Shown here in pieces: positions 13,562-21,265 of a stretch of DNA of 33,334 bases (positions are counted from its first letter, which is position 1; every line of letters starts with the position of its first letter). The DNA lies in the IMG/VR virus record IMGVR_UViG_3300006914_000018, positions 1 through 33,334 of that record; one strand, 5' to 3'. Source of the DNA: a virus. The notes beneath the pieces were generated by a model. It saw nothing but the letters and a program-made list of their open reading frames with translations, made no database searches and had not been told where the DNA came from. A program made the position numbers and the translations under genes.

Positions 13562-14680
13562 ATGCCTGACCCCAATCTTGCCACCCCGCCCGATACGTCC
13601 GCGTGGATTGCGGGAGGCTCTGCGACAGCGGTGGAAACGCCGTCTGCGGTCGAGACGCCGCCCGCGCCGCCAGCGGAACCCGTCGCCACGACCGAACCTG
13701 TCGCGCCAGCGGCTCCCGCCGAGCCGAGTCCCGCTGAGGAGATCGTCCAAGGACTCGCCAAGGCGGGGATGACGCCGGAACAAGCGCAAGCGCTCGTGAC
13801 GAAAGCCACGACGCCGCAGCCCATCAAGGACGCCTTGGAAGCGTATCTCGATGGGAAGCCGTATCCCGTCCCGAAGTCGCTGACGTTCAAGCTCAAGAGC
13901 GGGACGACGGAACGGCAAGCCACCCTCGAACAACTCCAGCGCGAGGGGATGCTGGCGACCGACTACCAGCGCAAGACGCAGGAACTCGCCCAGCAGCGCC
14001 GGGACCATCAACGGCAGGTCGCCGAGTGGACCGCGCGGGATGCGGCCTTGAAGGAACGCGAGAAGTGGTTCGAGGAACAGCGCAACGAGATGCTGACGGC
14101 GCAGAAGGACCCGAAGAAGTGGGAGGAGTATCAGGAAGTCCTCCGGCTGCGGCAGTCGAACCCGGCCTTCGACAAACTCTATCAGGACGCCATGAAAGCG
14201 CGCGAAGATGGGGCCATGAAAGGCGTGTTCGATCAGGCCCTCCAAGAGCAGGCCGTCACCGCAGGAGCAGAGCAGATGGTCGAGTGGATTCAGTCGGTCT
14301 CCTCCGAGTATCCGATGGTGAACCCGGAGCGGGTGCGGATCATCCTCGCCTACGCCTTGCAGAACGGGCAACTCGAAAACACCGAAGCGGCGGTGCGGCA
14401 GGTGTACCGCGGGGAAGCGGAGTACCTGACTTCTGGTCCAGCGGCGCAGGAAGCCGCCGCGCTAAAGGAACGTCTCGCGGCGCTGGAAACCGCACAGGCC
14501 GCCGAAGCGCACAACGCCAAAACCGCCCGCGTGTTGGAGCGGTCGAAGGCGCCGAATGTATCACCCGTGGGAGGGACTCCCGCAGGTCCCGCACGGGTGG
14601 AACCGCCGAAGCCCATTCCGCCTGACCGTCATGCGATCGACAAAGCTATCAATGACTGGAGCAAGGTGCGCGATCAGTAG
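13562..14680 (+). CDS. capsid scaffolding protein
   Basis: 372 residues from ATG 13562, with GGAG upstream. The layout is that of scaffolding proteins placed just before the capsid gene: an unstructured Ala/Pro/Glu-rich N-terminus (residues 10-60), a small domain near 85-115, long charged helices that look coiled-coil (QREGMLATDYQRKTQELAQQ, then DAALKEREKWFEEQRNEM), a helical region with YPMVNPERVRIILAYALQ, another charged helix and a short basic C-terminus (IDKAINDWSKVRDQ) that could bind the coat protein. Function is inferred from position and composition; sequence conservation among scaffolds is low. Confidence 0.75.
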   Translation: MPDPNLATPPDTSAWIAGGSATAVETPSAVETPPAPPAEPVATTEPVAPAAPAEPSPAEEIVQGLAKAGMTPEQAQALVTKATTPQPIKDALEAYLDGKPYPVPKSLTFKLKSGTTERQATLEQLQREGMLATDYQRKTQELAQQRRDHQRQVAEWTARDAALKEREKWFEEQRNEMLTAQKDPKKWEEYQEVLRLRQSNPAFDKLYQDAMKAREDGAMKGVFDQALQEQAVTAGAEQMVEWIQSVSSEYPMVNPERVRIILAYALQNGQLENTEAAVRQVYRGEAEYLTSGPAAQEAAALKERLAALETAQAAEAHNAKTARVLERSKAPNVSPVGGTPAGPARVEPPKPIPPDRHAIDKAINDWSKVRDQ

Positions 14681-14685
14681 GGGAC

Positions 14686-14714
14686 TTGCGAAGGGCAGGC
14701 AAATAGGCAATACT
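14686..14714 (+). promoter_or_regulatory. promoter candidate upstream of the capsid gene
   Basis: TTGCGA (14686-14691), 17 bases, AATACT (14709-14714), each matching 4 of 6 consensus bases. It lies at the start of a 207-base gap without any gene (14681-14887), giving a leader of about 165 bases. It shares the TTGC start of its -35 with the candidates at 2011 and 5620. An independent promoter for the most abundant virion protein would be sensible. Confidence 0.4.
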
Positions 14715-14861
14715 GAGGCGTCGGGCGTCAGCACCCTGTTGGGGACGGTTGGACACCACCCAGCAGACCTGCCACTACCCCGCTGCCCAAGCCGACCTCA
14801 CGGCCACCGTTCTATCGAGCCGCTGAGAGGCAACCGTTCCGTTTGAACTGTTGACTCTTAG

Positions 14862-14881
14862 GCCCCCCAGCGGGGCGGAGG
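14862..14881 (+). promoter_or_regulatory. stem-loop and strong ribosome site of the capsid gene
   Basis: GCCCC (14862-14866), loop CCAGC, GGGGC (14872-14876) forms a hairpin that ends directly at the Shine-Dalgarno GGAGG (14877-14881), six bases before GTG 14888. The arrangement could protect the messenger 5' side or hold the ribosome site open. The rest of the 14715-14861 leader shows no gene. Confidence 0.5.
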
Positions 14882-14887
14882 CTCTTT

Positions 14888-16192
14888 GTGGCCGCGACAC
14901 CGAACACCCTGACGGACCTCAACAACCTCGCCAAAGATTACTGGACGAACATCTACGTCCAGGCGGCGAACCCCGAGGTCCCCCTCAAAGCCCAATTCGG
15001 ACGCCTGGAAAACGCGCAGTTTACGGGGCGCGTGTGGATTTTCGGCGTCAAGACGATGATCGGCGGCGGCTCGGCCAACGCCGGGGCCAACGCCAACCTC
15101 CCCGCCGCAGCGGTGGGGCAGTATTCGCAAGGCCAGATCAACGTCGTGCGGACCTACACCCGCATGGCGCTCGATGGTCTCGCGATTGAAGTGACGAAGA
15201 AGCAGTCCGGGTCCTTCCGGCCCGCCCTCGCCGAAGTCATGTCCGACCGGCTCCAAGCCCACGACTTGGAAGTGAACCGCCAGATGTTCACCGGCTCGAC
15301 CCTCGGGGTCTCGCAAGTCTCCGTGGGCGCGAACTCCACCACGCAGACACTCACGGGTGGCGACTACGGCTTCGGCAACGTCGGCGGCACTCCGGCGAAC
15401 GGCGGGACGGGGACGCGGCATCTCTACATCAACGACGTGATCCAGTTCTACTCGGCGGTTTCCGGGGTGGCGAACACGATCCGCGCGGGTGGCCCGTTCA
15501 CCATCACGGCGGTTTCACATTCCGCGCAGACCATCACCGTTTCGGGCGGCACGCCGAACACCACCACGGGCGATCTCGTGGTTCGGGCGACTTCCTCGAC
15601 GGACAACACCGTGGCGGGGGAAGCGAACGGCCTCTCGGTCGGGACGCTCGACTCAGGGACGTTTGAGACGATCAACCCCTCGACGGTGGGGCAAGCGTGG
15701 AAAGGCGTCCGCCTGACGAACTCGGGCACCCTCCGGGACATTTCGGATTCGCTCGTCATGCAGACGATCGAGACGATCCGGGCCCGCGCCCGGATGACGC
15801 CAGACCTCCTCGTCTGCCGTCCGGGCATCGTGCTGAAATACTCGGAAATCTTCCTGCCGCTCCGCCGTCTCGATGGGCAGGATGTCCAGCTCAAGGGCGG
15901 CTACAAGCCGATGGCGGCGGTGATTCACGCCGGTGGGGCGATTCCGGTGATCGGGGACAACGACTGCCCGAACTCCCGGCTGTTCTTCATCAACACGTCG
16001 AGCCTGAAGCTGGCCGATGTGGTGGGGACGGACTGGGCCGACATGGATGGGGCCGTCTTTGACCGCGTGGTGGACAAGGACGCGATCGAAGGCTACCTGC
16101 GGAAATACTGGAATCTGGCGTGGATTCAACGGAACGCGAACGGGGTCATCGAGGACCTGAACGACGTGGGGAGTATCGATAAGGTAGCTTGA
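14888..16192 (+). CDS. major capsid protein
   Basis: 434 residues from GTG 14888 with a strong GGAGG site. It follows the scaffold and reads as a phage coat protein: helical N-arm (LTDLNNLAKDYWTNIYVQAA), a strand region, GQINVVRTYTRMALDGLAIE and SFRPALAEVMSDRLQAHDLE forming the spine-helix-like part, a Gly/Thr-rich inserted beta domain (about 135-260), then LVMQTIETIRARARMTPDLL and a C-terminal P-domain-like end with YLRKYWNLAWIQRNANGV. HK97 fold is the expected architecture. The call rests on position, size and general pattern of coat proteins that accompany P22-type portals. Confidence 0.8.
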   Translation: MAATPNTLTDLNNLAKDYWTNIYVQAANPEVPLKAQFGRLENAQFTGRVWIFGVKTMIGGGSANAGANANLPAAAVGQYSQGQINVVRTYTRMALDGLAIEVTKKQSGSFRPALAEVMSDRLQAHDLEVNRQMFTGSTLGVSQVSVGANSTTQTLTGGDYGFGNVGGTPANGGTGTRHLYINDVIQFYSAVSGVANTIRAGGPFTITAVSHSAQTITVSGGTPNTTTGDLVVRATSSTDNTVAGEANGLSVGTLDSGTFETINPSTVGQAWKGVRLTNSGTLRDISDSLVMQTIETIRARARMTPDLLVCRPGIVLKYSEIFLPLRRLDGQDVQLKGGYKPMAAVIHAGGAIPVIGDNDCPNSRLFFINTSSLKLADVVGTDWADMDGAVFDRVVDKDAIEGYLRKYWNLAWIQRNANGVIEDLNDVGSIDKVA

Positions 16193-16195
16193 TCC

Positions 16196-16243
16196 TTGTC
16201 CTGTAAGGGGTTACAGGCTACTTTATGCTGTAACTCTCTACAG
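16196..16243 (+). promoter_or_regulatory. promoter with two palindromic CTGTAA boxes before the HNH gene
   Basis: TTGTCC (16196-16201), 17 bases, TACTTT (16219-16224). The spacer is filled by a perfect inverted repeat CCTGTAA-GGGG-TTACAGG (16200-16217), and a second copy, CTGTA (16228-16232) with TACAG (16239-16243), lies around the expected start site. Centres are 27 bp apart. This looks like a repressible promoter with two operators; a capsid-gene terminator or part of a homing target are alternatives. Confidence 0.4.
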
Positions 16244-16254
16244 GTGAGGATTAA

Positions 16255-16782
16255 GTGGCGGTACCAAAAGGTGCTCCGAGAAAAGGCGAAGAACGGTCAC
16301 AAGAGGAGATCGAAGAAGAACTGCGGCTGTGGGAATTGCAGCGGAAGCGTAAGCGGAGAAGTTTGCCGTCGCTGCACCGAGAAGGAACGAACCCGTTTGT
16401 CGGTCGCACGCTAAGTGGGGAGTCGTGGTATCGCGCAAGCTGTGGTCACGTTGTTCGGAATCAGCGAACGAAGTTGTGCCGACGGTGCTGGTTTGTAGAT
16501 CAGGACAAGAACGCAGCGCGGTCGGTGCTGGGCGGATACAAGTCGGTGCCCTATGCACGACGCTACGAGAATCGCAAGCCCGTGTTTGAGCATCGAGAGA
16601 TTGCCGAGGCGACACTCGGTAGAAAACTCAAGGATGGCGAGATCGTGCACCACATCAACATGGACAAAACCGATAACCGACGGTGCAACTTGCTGATCTG
16701 CACGAAGAATTACCATCGCCTGCTGCACTACCGGATGCAACTCTACTGCGCTACGCGCATCCGCGCGCAGCAAGGAGTCTAA
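16255..16782 (+). CDS. free-standing HNH homing endonuclease, possibly frameshifted
   Basis: 175 residues from GTG 16255 with AGGTGAGGA upstream. A zinc knuckle ASCGHVV plus TKLCRRC lies at 61-77, and the HNH core IVHHINMDKTDNRRCNLLIC at 130-149, with His132-His133, Asn141, Asn145 and a following KNYHRLLHYR. Such enzymes nick or cut phage DNA near their own insertion site. Residues 20-53 look unnatural in this frame, while the +1 frame over 16300-16411 encodes a good zinc knuckle (NCGCGNCSGS and EVCRRCTEKE). The gene therefore may carry two compensating frameshifts, or the knuckle is vestigial. It splits capsid from the next structural gene. Confidence 0.8.
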   Translation: MAVPKGAPRKGEERSQEEIEEELRLWELQRKRKRRSLPSLHREGTNPFVGRTLSGESWYRASCGHVVRNQRTKLCRRCWFVDQDKNAARSVLGGYKSVPYARRYENRKPVFEHREIAEATLGRKLKDGEIVHHINMDKTDNRRCNLLICTKNYHRLLHYRMQLYCATRIRAQQGV

Positions 16783-16785
16783 GAC

Positions 16786-17442
16786 ATGGCCCTCTCTGCC
16801 TTGCTGAAAACAGTGCCCGCCGTCCCGATGGAGGCCCCGCTCGATTCCGGGGTCACGGCAGCGGGGGTGGTCGCGAAGCCGTCCGATACCTACGGCGTCG
16901 CGGGACTCGTCGTCGATGGCGCGGGTCTGAATGGCCGTGCTACGGGCGGCGCGGCGGTCGCGCAGTCGCACAACGCCCTCCTGCAACAGGCGCTCAACAT
17001 GGCGCTGACGGCGGCAGGGACGGCGACCGCGACCGTGACCTCGCAAGTCAAGACCGTCAACACGCTGACCTTCCTCATCAACGGGGCGTTCAAATCCAAA
17101 GCCGCGACGGACAACTTCTGGACCCTCACCGGCTCGGCGGTGACCGCTGGTGTGGGAGGCGCCACGATGCACTGGGCGCTCTGCATCAGCGCCGCTGGAG
17201 CTGCCTCCGTGGTGCAGGGACCGACCAATCAGGGTTCGACCACGGTCTGGACACCCGCACCGGCGAATCTGCAACCGGCGGACCTCTGCATCGTGGGCAT
17301 CGTCAAGGTCTCGCTGACGGCGACGACGGTCTTTACCCCAGGCACCACGCTGCTGGGCGCGGCGGGGGTCACGACGACGTACGTCGATGGCTGTGACGGC
17401 ACGCTGTGGGGGGCCTATCTCGTGACCACGCCGCTCATCTGA
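16786..17442 (+). CDS. putative head decoration or virion structural protein
   Basis: 218 residues from ATG 16786, with AAGGAG twelve bases upstream. Ala/Thr/Val-rich throughout, beta-strand-like (TATATVTSQVKTVNTLTFLI, then ADLCIVGIVKVSLTATTVF) and with no Glu-rich helices. Composition and place just after the capsid gene suggest an abundant structural or decoration protein. No family recognised. The homing endonuclease sits between it and the capsid gene, so the two probably once adjoined. Confidence 0.55.
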   Translation: MALSALLKTVPAVPMEAPLDSGVTAAGVVAKPSDTYGVAGLVVDGAGLNGRATGGAAVAQSHNALLQQALNMALTAAGTATATVTSQVKTVNTLTFLINGAFKSKAATDNFWTLTGSAVTAGVGGATMHWALCISAAGAASVVQGPTNQGSTTVWTPAPANLQPADLCIVGIVKVSLTATTVFTPGTTLLGAAGVTTTYVDGCDGTLWGAYLVTTPLI

Positions 17443-18269
17443 TGGCGGGTCTCGGGGGGGTTCAGACTCGGCCTGAGTGGGGGAACGTGGGGGTCTCGCA
17501 TCTCGCGGGCCCCCGGGCCTTGGGCTTTGCCAATATCGCCCTCTGGCTCGATGCGGACGCCATCGGGAACCGCTTCGGGGATGCGGCGTCTCCGGCAAGA
17601 GGCGGGAAGCTCGCGAGTTGGCCGGACCTCTCGACCAACAACACCCCGTTCATTCAGAACACCGGGGCGAATCAGCCGACCTATTCTGACCGGGGCGTGA
17701 ACCAGCACGCGAAAGTGACGTTCGACGGGACGGCTTCGTTTATGACCGCGACCGTCGTGGCCGCCGCCCCGTGCAGCATCTATCTCGTGGCGAAACTGCC
17801 GGTGGCTCCGAGCGGACAGAGTACCCTGTTCAACTCGACCGGGGCCTCGATCATTCCGATTGGCTTCGTGGCGACGAACTCGAACGTTACGGTCGGGAAT
17901 ACGGCGAACCTCGTGGCAGGCGTGGTGACGACCCAGCTCGTACCGTTCGGGGAGTCGGGGGTCTCCGGGACACAATTCCCCAGCATCGTCGGTCTCGAAA
18001 TCACCGGGGCCGGGAACTTGGGGAACGACTACTTCAACAACGTGACCTCGACGCATCCGGGCGGGGCCATCGGGGCGAATACTGGCTTCTCCGGGGTGAT
18101 GACGATTGGGGCCCAGAACGCTGGGGGCTCGAACTTTGCCGCCATCGACCTGTATGAGGTCATTATCTTGACCATCGTGCCGACGGTGGCCCAGCGGACC
18201 ACGCTGTTTACGTACTTCACGCAGAAGTACAACCTCGGGGCCGTCGGGATTGCGGGAGCGTTTTCGTGA
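17442..18269 (+). CDS. LamG/concanavalin-like virion protein
   Basis: 275 residues from ATG 17442, overlapping the previous stop. After a short start, the sequence shows the layout of a laminin-G/concanavalin-like beta sandwich: NIALWLDADAIGNRFGD, WPDLSTNNTPFIQNTGANQP, VTFDGTASFMTATV, CSIYLVAKLPVAP, and near the end FAAIDLYEVIILTIVPTVAQ followed by FTYFTQKYN. Such domains bind carbohydrates and appear in phage head or tail decorations. Sugar binding is inferred. Confidence 0.65.
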   Translation: MAGLGGVQTRPEWGNVGVSHLAGPRALGFANIALWLDADAIGNRFGDAASPARGGKLASWPDLSTNNTPFIQNTGANQPTYSDRGVNQHAKVTFDGTASFMTATVVAAAPCSIYLVAKLPVAPSGQSTLFNSTGASIIPIGFVATNSNVTVGNTANLVAGVVTTQLVPFGESGVSGTQFPSIVGLEITGAGNLGNDYFNNVTSTHPGGAIGANTGFSGVMTIGAQNAGGSNFAAIDLYEVIILTIVPTVAQRTTLFTYFTQKYNLGAVGIAGAFS

Positions 18270-18427
18270 GCCATCTCATTGCGGATCATGAGTGGGAGGA
18301 ATACCAAGCCCTGAAGGCGGCGGCTCGGAAGGCTCCAGAGCCGGAGGCCCCGGCACCAGAACCCGAGGAGCCGCTGGAGCCGTTTGAGGAAGATGCGAAG
18401 CCCAAGCGGCGCCGGAAAGAGACCTGA
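18266..18427 (+). CDS. small acidic Pro/Glu-rich protein
   Basis: 53 residues from GTG 18266, overlapping the previous stop, and ending at TGA 18425-18427 that overlaps the next ATG. The first 20 residues form a helix (ADHEWEEYQALKAAARK), followed by a Pro-Glu linker (PEPEAPAPEPEEPLEPFEE) and a basic end. Probably unstructured. Double overlap with neighbours and matching codon use support a real gene. Function unknown. Confidence 0.6.
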   Translation: MSHLIADHEWEEYQALKAAARKAPEPEAPAPEPEEPLEPFEEDAKPKRRRKET

Positions 18428-18924
18428 TGCCGACCGTCAAACCCGAATGGATTGCGGCGCTCAGGCAGATCGACGACAAGGCCGACCTGCGGTTCAACTA
18501 CCACGTCAATCGGTGGGAGTTCATCCTGACCGGGGCCGACATGAAGCCGCAGAGTCAGTTCTGGTGCCGCTTCGACGCGACGCGCATGGAAACCATCACC
18601 GATCCCGTGACGGGCAAGACGTACACGCAGGAAGTGCCCGACCGCGACCCCGTGACGGGCATGATGCCCTACCGGGACCTGAACGATCGCGAGTTTGCGG
18701 TGGCCTTGGCGAACCTCCAGCGCACGTTCGTGGGGAACCCCTACGACGGGCAGGGCACGGTCCAGCGGGACGTGGGACGCCGGTACTTTCACAACAAGTA
18801 TCTGCAAGAGAAGCGCTGGCAGCAGCGTGGCGAGGAGTTCGCGGACTTCGTGTGGGATCATCGCCGCCAGCTTCGGGATGCCGGAGCCGGTCCCCTCATC
18901 ACCGTGACGGAGGCGCTCCGCTAA
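18427..18924 (+). CDS. hypothetical protein of the head-tail module
   Basis: 165 residues from ATG 18427, overlapping both neighbours. A mixed alpha/beta protein: LRFNYHVNRWEFILTGADM, SQFWCRFDATRMETITDPVT, then DREFAVALANLQRTFVGNPY and helical RWQQRGEEFADFVWDHRRQ. No family recognised. The consistent composition and length suggest a genuine virion or assembly protein. Confidence 0.6.
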   Translation: MPTVKPEWIAALRQIDDKADLRFNYHVNRWEFILTGADMKPQSQFWCRFDATRMETITDPVTGKTYTQEVPDRDPVTGMMPYRDLNDREFAVALANLQRTFVGNPYDGQGTVQRDVGRRYFHNKYLQEKRWQQRGEEFADFVWDHRRQLRDAGAGPLITVTEALR

Positions 18925-19118
18925 TGGGCTGGCAAAAAGGCGCGCAGAGCCATCTCACCGCGAGTACCATCAAGCCGGGGCACACGCTGTTCGCGGTGTG
19001 GGACCCCGCTCTCGGGGATGATCTGGGCGCGACGTTCGACCGCGAGCCTCGGAAGAAAAAGGAAGCCCCGACCTCGACCTTGAAGAAAGGGGACACGGAA
19101 CACGTGGTCGCTACATGA
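18924..19118 (+). CDS. small hypothetical protein
   Basis: 64 residues from ATG 18924 (TAATG overlap with the previous stop). The frame is open from 18384 but that part overlies another gene. It contains KPGHTLFAVWDPALGDDLGA and a Lys-rich end. Overlap with the next gene is ATGA. Function unknown. Confidence 0.5.
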   Translation: MGWQKGAQSHLTASTIKPGHTLFAVWDPALGDDLGATFDREPRKKKEAPTSTLKKGDTEHVVAT

Positions 19119-19429
19119 AAATCCCCGTCCATAACTGGGAAACCCAGCAGCTCGATTACGAGGAGTATCCCGACGCGCTCTTTGCGCCGTTTCTGGTCTG
19201 GCTGCTCACCACGTCCGCGTGGTATGACGATCCTCGGCGGGTGCGGGACAAGGTGCTGATTTTGCGGCGGCAGATGGCGGACCATCGGAATCCGGTGGAC
19301 ACGCATCACGAAGCGGACGCCCCGCCCGCGCCAGCAGAGGCGTTGGCCGAGAGGCGGCGCGCGAACCTGGCGAAGGCGCGGGCGATCCGCGCGGAGAAGA
19401 AACGCGCACGGGAGGCGGTCGCCGTATGA
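19115..19429 (+). CDS. hypothetical protein with helical basic tail
   Basis: 104 residues from ATG 19115, overlapping both neighbours by four bases. The N-terminal part (YPDALFAPFLVWLLTTSAWY) is hydrophobic and could touch a membrane or bury in a complex; the C-terminal 40 residues form an Ala/Arg/Lys helix (LAERRRANLAKARAIRAEKK). No family recognised. Confidence 0.5.
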   Translation: MKIPVHNWETQQLDYEEYPDALFAPFLVWLLTTSAWYDDPRRVRDKVLILRRQMADHRNPVDTHHEADAPPAPAEALAERRRANLAKARAIRAEKKRAREAVAV

Positions 19430-19875
19430 GCAAGAAGGAATGGCTCGGGAAAATCCCCGCCGTCGATAAGGGCCTCGGGAAGGCTGGGGCATTCCAGGCC
19501 GACGACCGCTATACTTCGACCGAAGCGGGGCGTCATGTGAACCCCGAACATGACGCGGCGATTGAGAAGGCCATGAAACCGCTGTACGGGGGCTTGGTCG
19601 GGTCCCGCTGCGATCCGGTGGAGGAATGGCCCGGCGACCACGACGAAGCCTACGGGATGCCGAAGTCCGTGAAGGAAGGTGTGGACCCGAGCCGGACCTA
19701 CGGCGAAGCCGACCGGGACGACGCCCCGCCGATTATCACGGACAAGGGCGGGAAGCCGAACCGCCGGATTGGGGTCTCGGACTTGTCGGGGGCAGAGGAT
19801 CGGATCGCTGGGGACGACGATTTCGCGGAACGCGACAAGCCCGTTGACGACGACGGGTTCATCACGCACCACTAA
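19426..19875 (+). CDS. acidic hypothetical protein, paralogue of the next gene
   Basis: 149 residues from ATG 19426, overlapping the previous stop. It carries the segment AGAFQADDRYTSTEAGRHVN followed by PEHDAAIEKAMKPL, which is repeated in altered form in the next gene (DHHYADISEPGRHV, DEHDAAIAKVLGL). The C-terminal half is acidic and probably flexible (ADRDDAPP, GDDDFAERDKPVDDDG). No known family. Likely a structural or assembly protein because of position. Confidence 0.55.
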   Translation: MSKKEWLGKIPAVDKGLGKAGAFQADDRYTSTEAGRHVNPEHDAAIEKAMKPLYGGLVGSRCDPVEEWPGDHDEAYGMPKSVKEGVDPSRTYGEADRDDAPPIITDKGGKPNRRIGVSDLSGAEDRIAGDDDFAERDKPVDDDGFITHH

Positions 19876-19886
19876 CGGAGGACGGT

Positions 19887-20162
19887 ATGCCAGGCATTGG
19901 CGGTGTCAAAGGGGGGTCCAACGGCGTCGGCCCGTTCCAGAATGATCATCACTACGCCGACATCAGCGAGCCGGGGCGTCATGTGCATGACGAGCACGAC
20001 GCTGCGATTGCCAAGGTGCTGGGGCTGGAGCAGCGGAACGTCGCCCGCACGGACAAGGCGAGTTACGCGGACAAGCCCCCGGTGACGAGTCCGGGCAAGC
20101 TGACGACCGAGCGCCCGCAGCCGTCCAGTCAGGACCCGGCGGCGAAGATCAGCCGTCCGTGA
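19887..20162 (+). CDS. hypothetical protein, paralogue of the previous gene
   Basis: 91 residues from ATG 19887, with GGAGG upstream. Residues 16-50 repeat the previous gene's motif (HHYADISEPGRHVHDEHDAA), after which the sequence is polar and Pro-rich. A short tandem duplication followed by divergence is the simplest explanation. Function unknown. Confidence 0.55.
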   Translation: MPGIGGVKGGSNGVGPFQNDHHYADISEPGRHVHDEHDAAIAKVLGLEQRNVARTDKASYADKPPVTSPGKLTTERPQPSSQDPAAKISRP

Positions 20163-20389
20163 TCGTCTCGCAACCGCCGAAGGAGCCCTACCAGAGCGCG
20201 AAGCACAAACGCGAGCTGGCGAAGGCCGAGGCCACGCCGATCAAGGTCGGAGTGCCGGGGGCGGCGAGTCACGGGCGGGGGCTCCTCTCCCGAGGCCCGA
20301 AGGACCCAGCGGACCTGACCAACGCAGGGGTGAAGGCCAAGCAGTCCAAGGCCAGAGCCCCGAAGTTGCCGGACGGGACGGCGCCATAG
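20159..20389 (+). CDS. small basic hypothetical protein
   Basis: 76 residues from GTG 20159, overlapping the previous stop. Polar, Lys/Pro/Ala-rich and probably disordered (KEPYQSAKHKRELAKAEATP, then KAKQSKARAPKLPDG). It ends one base before the next ATG. No family recognised. Confidence 0.5.
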   Translation: MIVSQPPKEPYQSAKHKRELAKAEATPIKVGVPGAASHGRGLLSRGPKDPADLTNAGVKAKQSKARAPKLPDGTAP

Positions 20390-20566
20390 ATGCCGCCCGT
20401 CAGTCAGGCGCAACGCCGGTGGGCGTATGCTACTGCGGCTGGGAAAACCGACGCCCCCAAGGCCGTGGGGCGGGAGTTTCTCGGGCATGGCGTCACGGGA
20501 TTGCCGGAACGCAAGTCCGTGGCGAAAGAGATCGGCAAGAGGCTGCTCCAACCGAAGGGGCGCTAG
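20390..20566 (+). CDS. small DUF3008-like phage protein
   Basis: 58 residues from ATG 20390, immediately after the previous TAG, to TAG 20564-20566. It begins SQAQRRWAYATAAGK and continues KAVGREFLGHGVTGLPERKS, which resembles the SKAQQRFM...EF...LPE layout of DUF3008-type small phage proteins. Its biochemical role is not known. Next gene starts at the following base. Confidence 0.6.
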   Translation: MPPVSQAQRRWAYATAAGKTDAPKAVGREFLGHGVTGLPERKSVAKEIGKRLLQPKGR

Positions 20567-21253
20567 GTGTCGTCCCGCGCGGTGCTTCGCGCCACGCTCT
20601 TACAGTTTTTGAGCACCACGACCGACGACCCCCTGTTCACCCCAGCGGTGTTGAACGGGTTTCTGGAAGATGCCCACCACTCGCTCGTGGACGAGATGCA
20701 CCGCGTCAATCGGTCCTATCTCGTCAAAGACGTACTCTTGATTCCCGACGCGACGACGACGCCCGTCTGGTCCAGTGCCCCGGTGCTGCAGTTCACCCTC
20801 GCCACCCAGAATCCGGCGATCACGGACTTCGCCTACTGGGTGGAGCTGCGGAAAACGAACGACGACGGGGATTTGCTGCGCGAGTGCCCCATCGAGTCTT
20901 TACGGGATGCGGGCAACGGCTATTTCGCCGTGCAAGGGCCTGATGACTTGGCGGTGATCCGACTCTCCAAGGACACGGAGCAAGGCATCAACGTGTACCT
21001 GAAGTACGGCTACTGGCCTCCCGATATGCAGCTCGACACCGATGCGCCGCAGGGGATACCCGCGCAGTATCACGACCTCTTGCCGTTGGAGGCGTTGTTC
21101 AGCTTTGCGCTGGGGGGTGAGTCGGAAGTCCCGAAGGAGTTGATGCAGCGGTGGATTGACCGCAAGAGTGCGTTGCTCGCCCATGTCTCGAAGCGCGGGA
21201 CGCAAGTCGGGCAGACGAAGATCGACCCGTGGAGTGTGGAGCAGTACATCTAG
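20567..21253 (+). CDS. tail adaptor / gp4-like head-to-tail connector
   Basis: 228 residues from GTG 20567. The helical N-terminus (LRATLLQFLSTTTDDPLF, FLEDAHHSLVDEMHRVNRSY), central beta region (LRKTNDDGDLLRECPIESLR, INVYLKYGYWPPDM) and second helical part (QYHDLLPLEALFSFALGGES) match the pattern of adaptor proteins that sit below a podovirus portal (P22 gp4 / T7 gp11 type). It would close the head and receive the tail nozzle encoded two genes downstream. Assigned by layout and position. Confidence 0.65.
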   Translation: MSSRAVLRATLLQFLSTTTDDPLFTPAVLNGFLEDAHHSLVDEMHRVNRSYLVKDVLLIPDATTTPVWSSAPVLQFTLATQNPAITDFAYWVELRKTNDDGDLLRECPIESLRDAGNGYFAVQGPDDLAVIRLSKDTEQGINVYLKYGYWPPDMQLDTDAPQGIPAQYHDLLPLEALFSFALGGESEVPKELMQRWIDRKSALLAHVSKRGTQVGQTKIDPWSVEQYI

Positions 21254-21265
21254 CGAAGGAGCGGT

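Noticed and set aside
14556-14846. + ORF reaching into the capsid leader
   Set aside because: Most of it lies over the scaffold gene in another frame, and the part in the gap has no start or motif.
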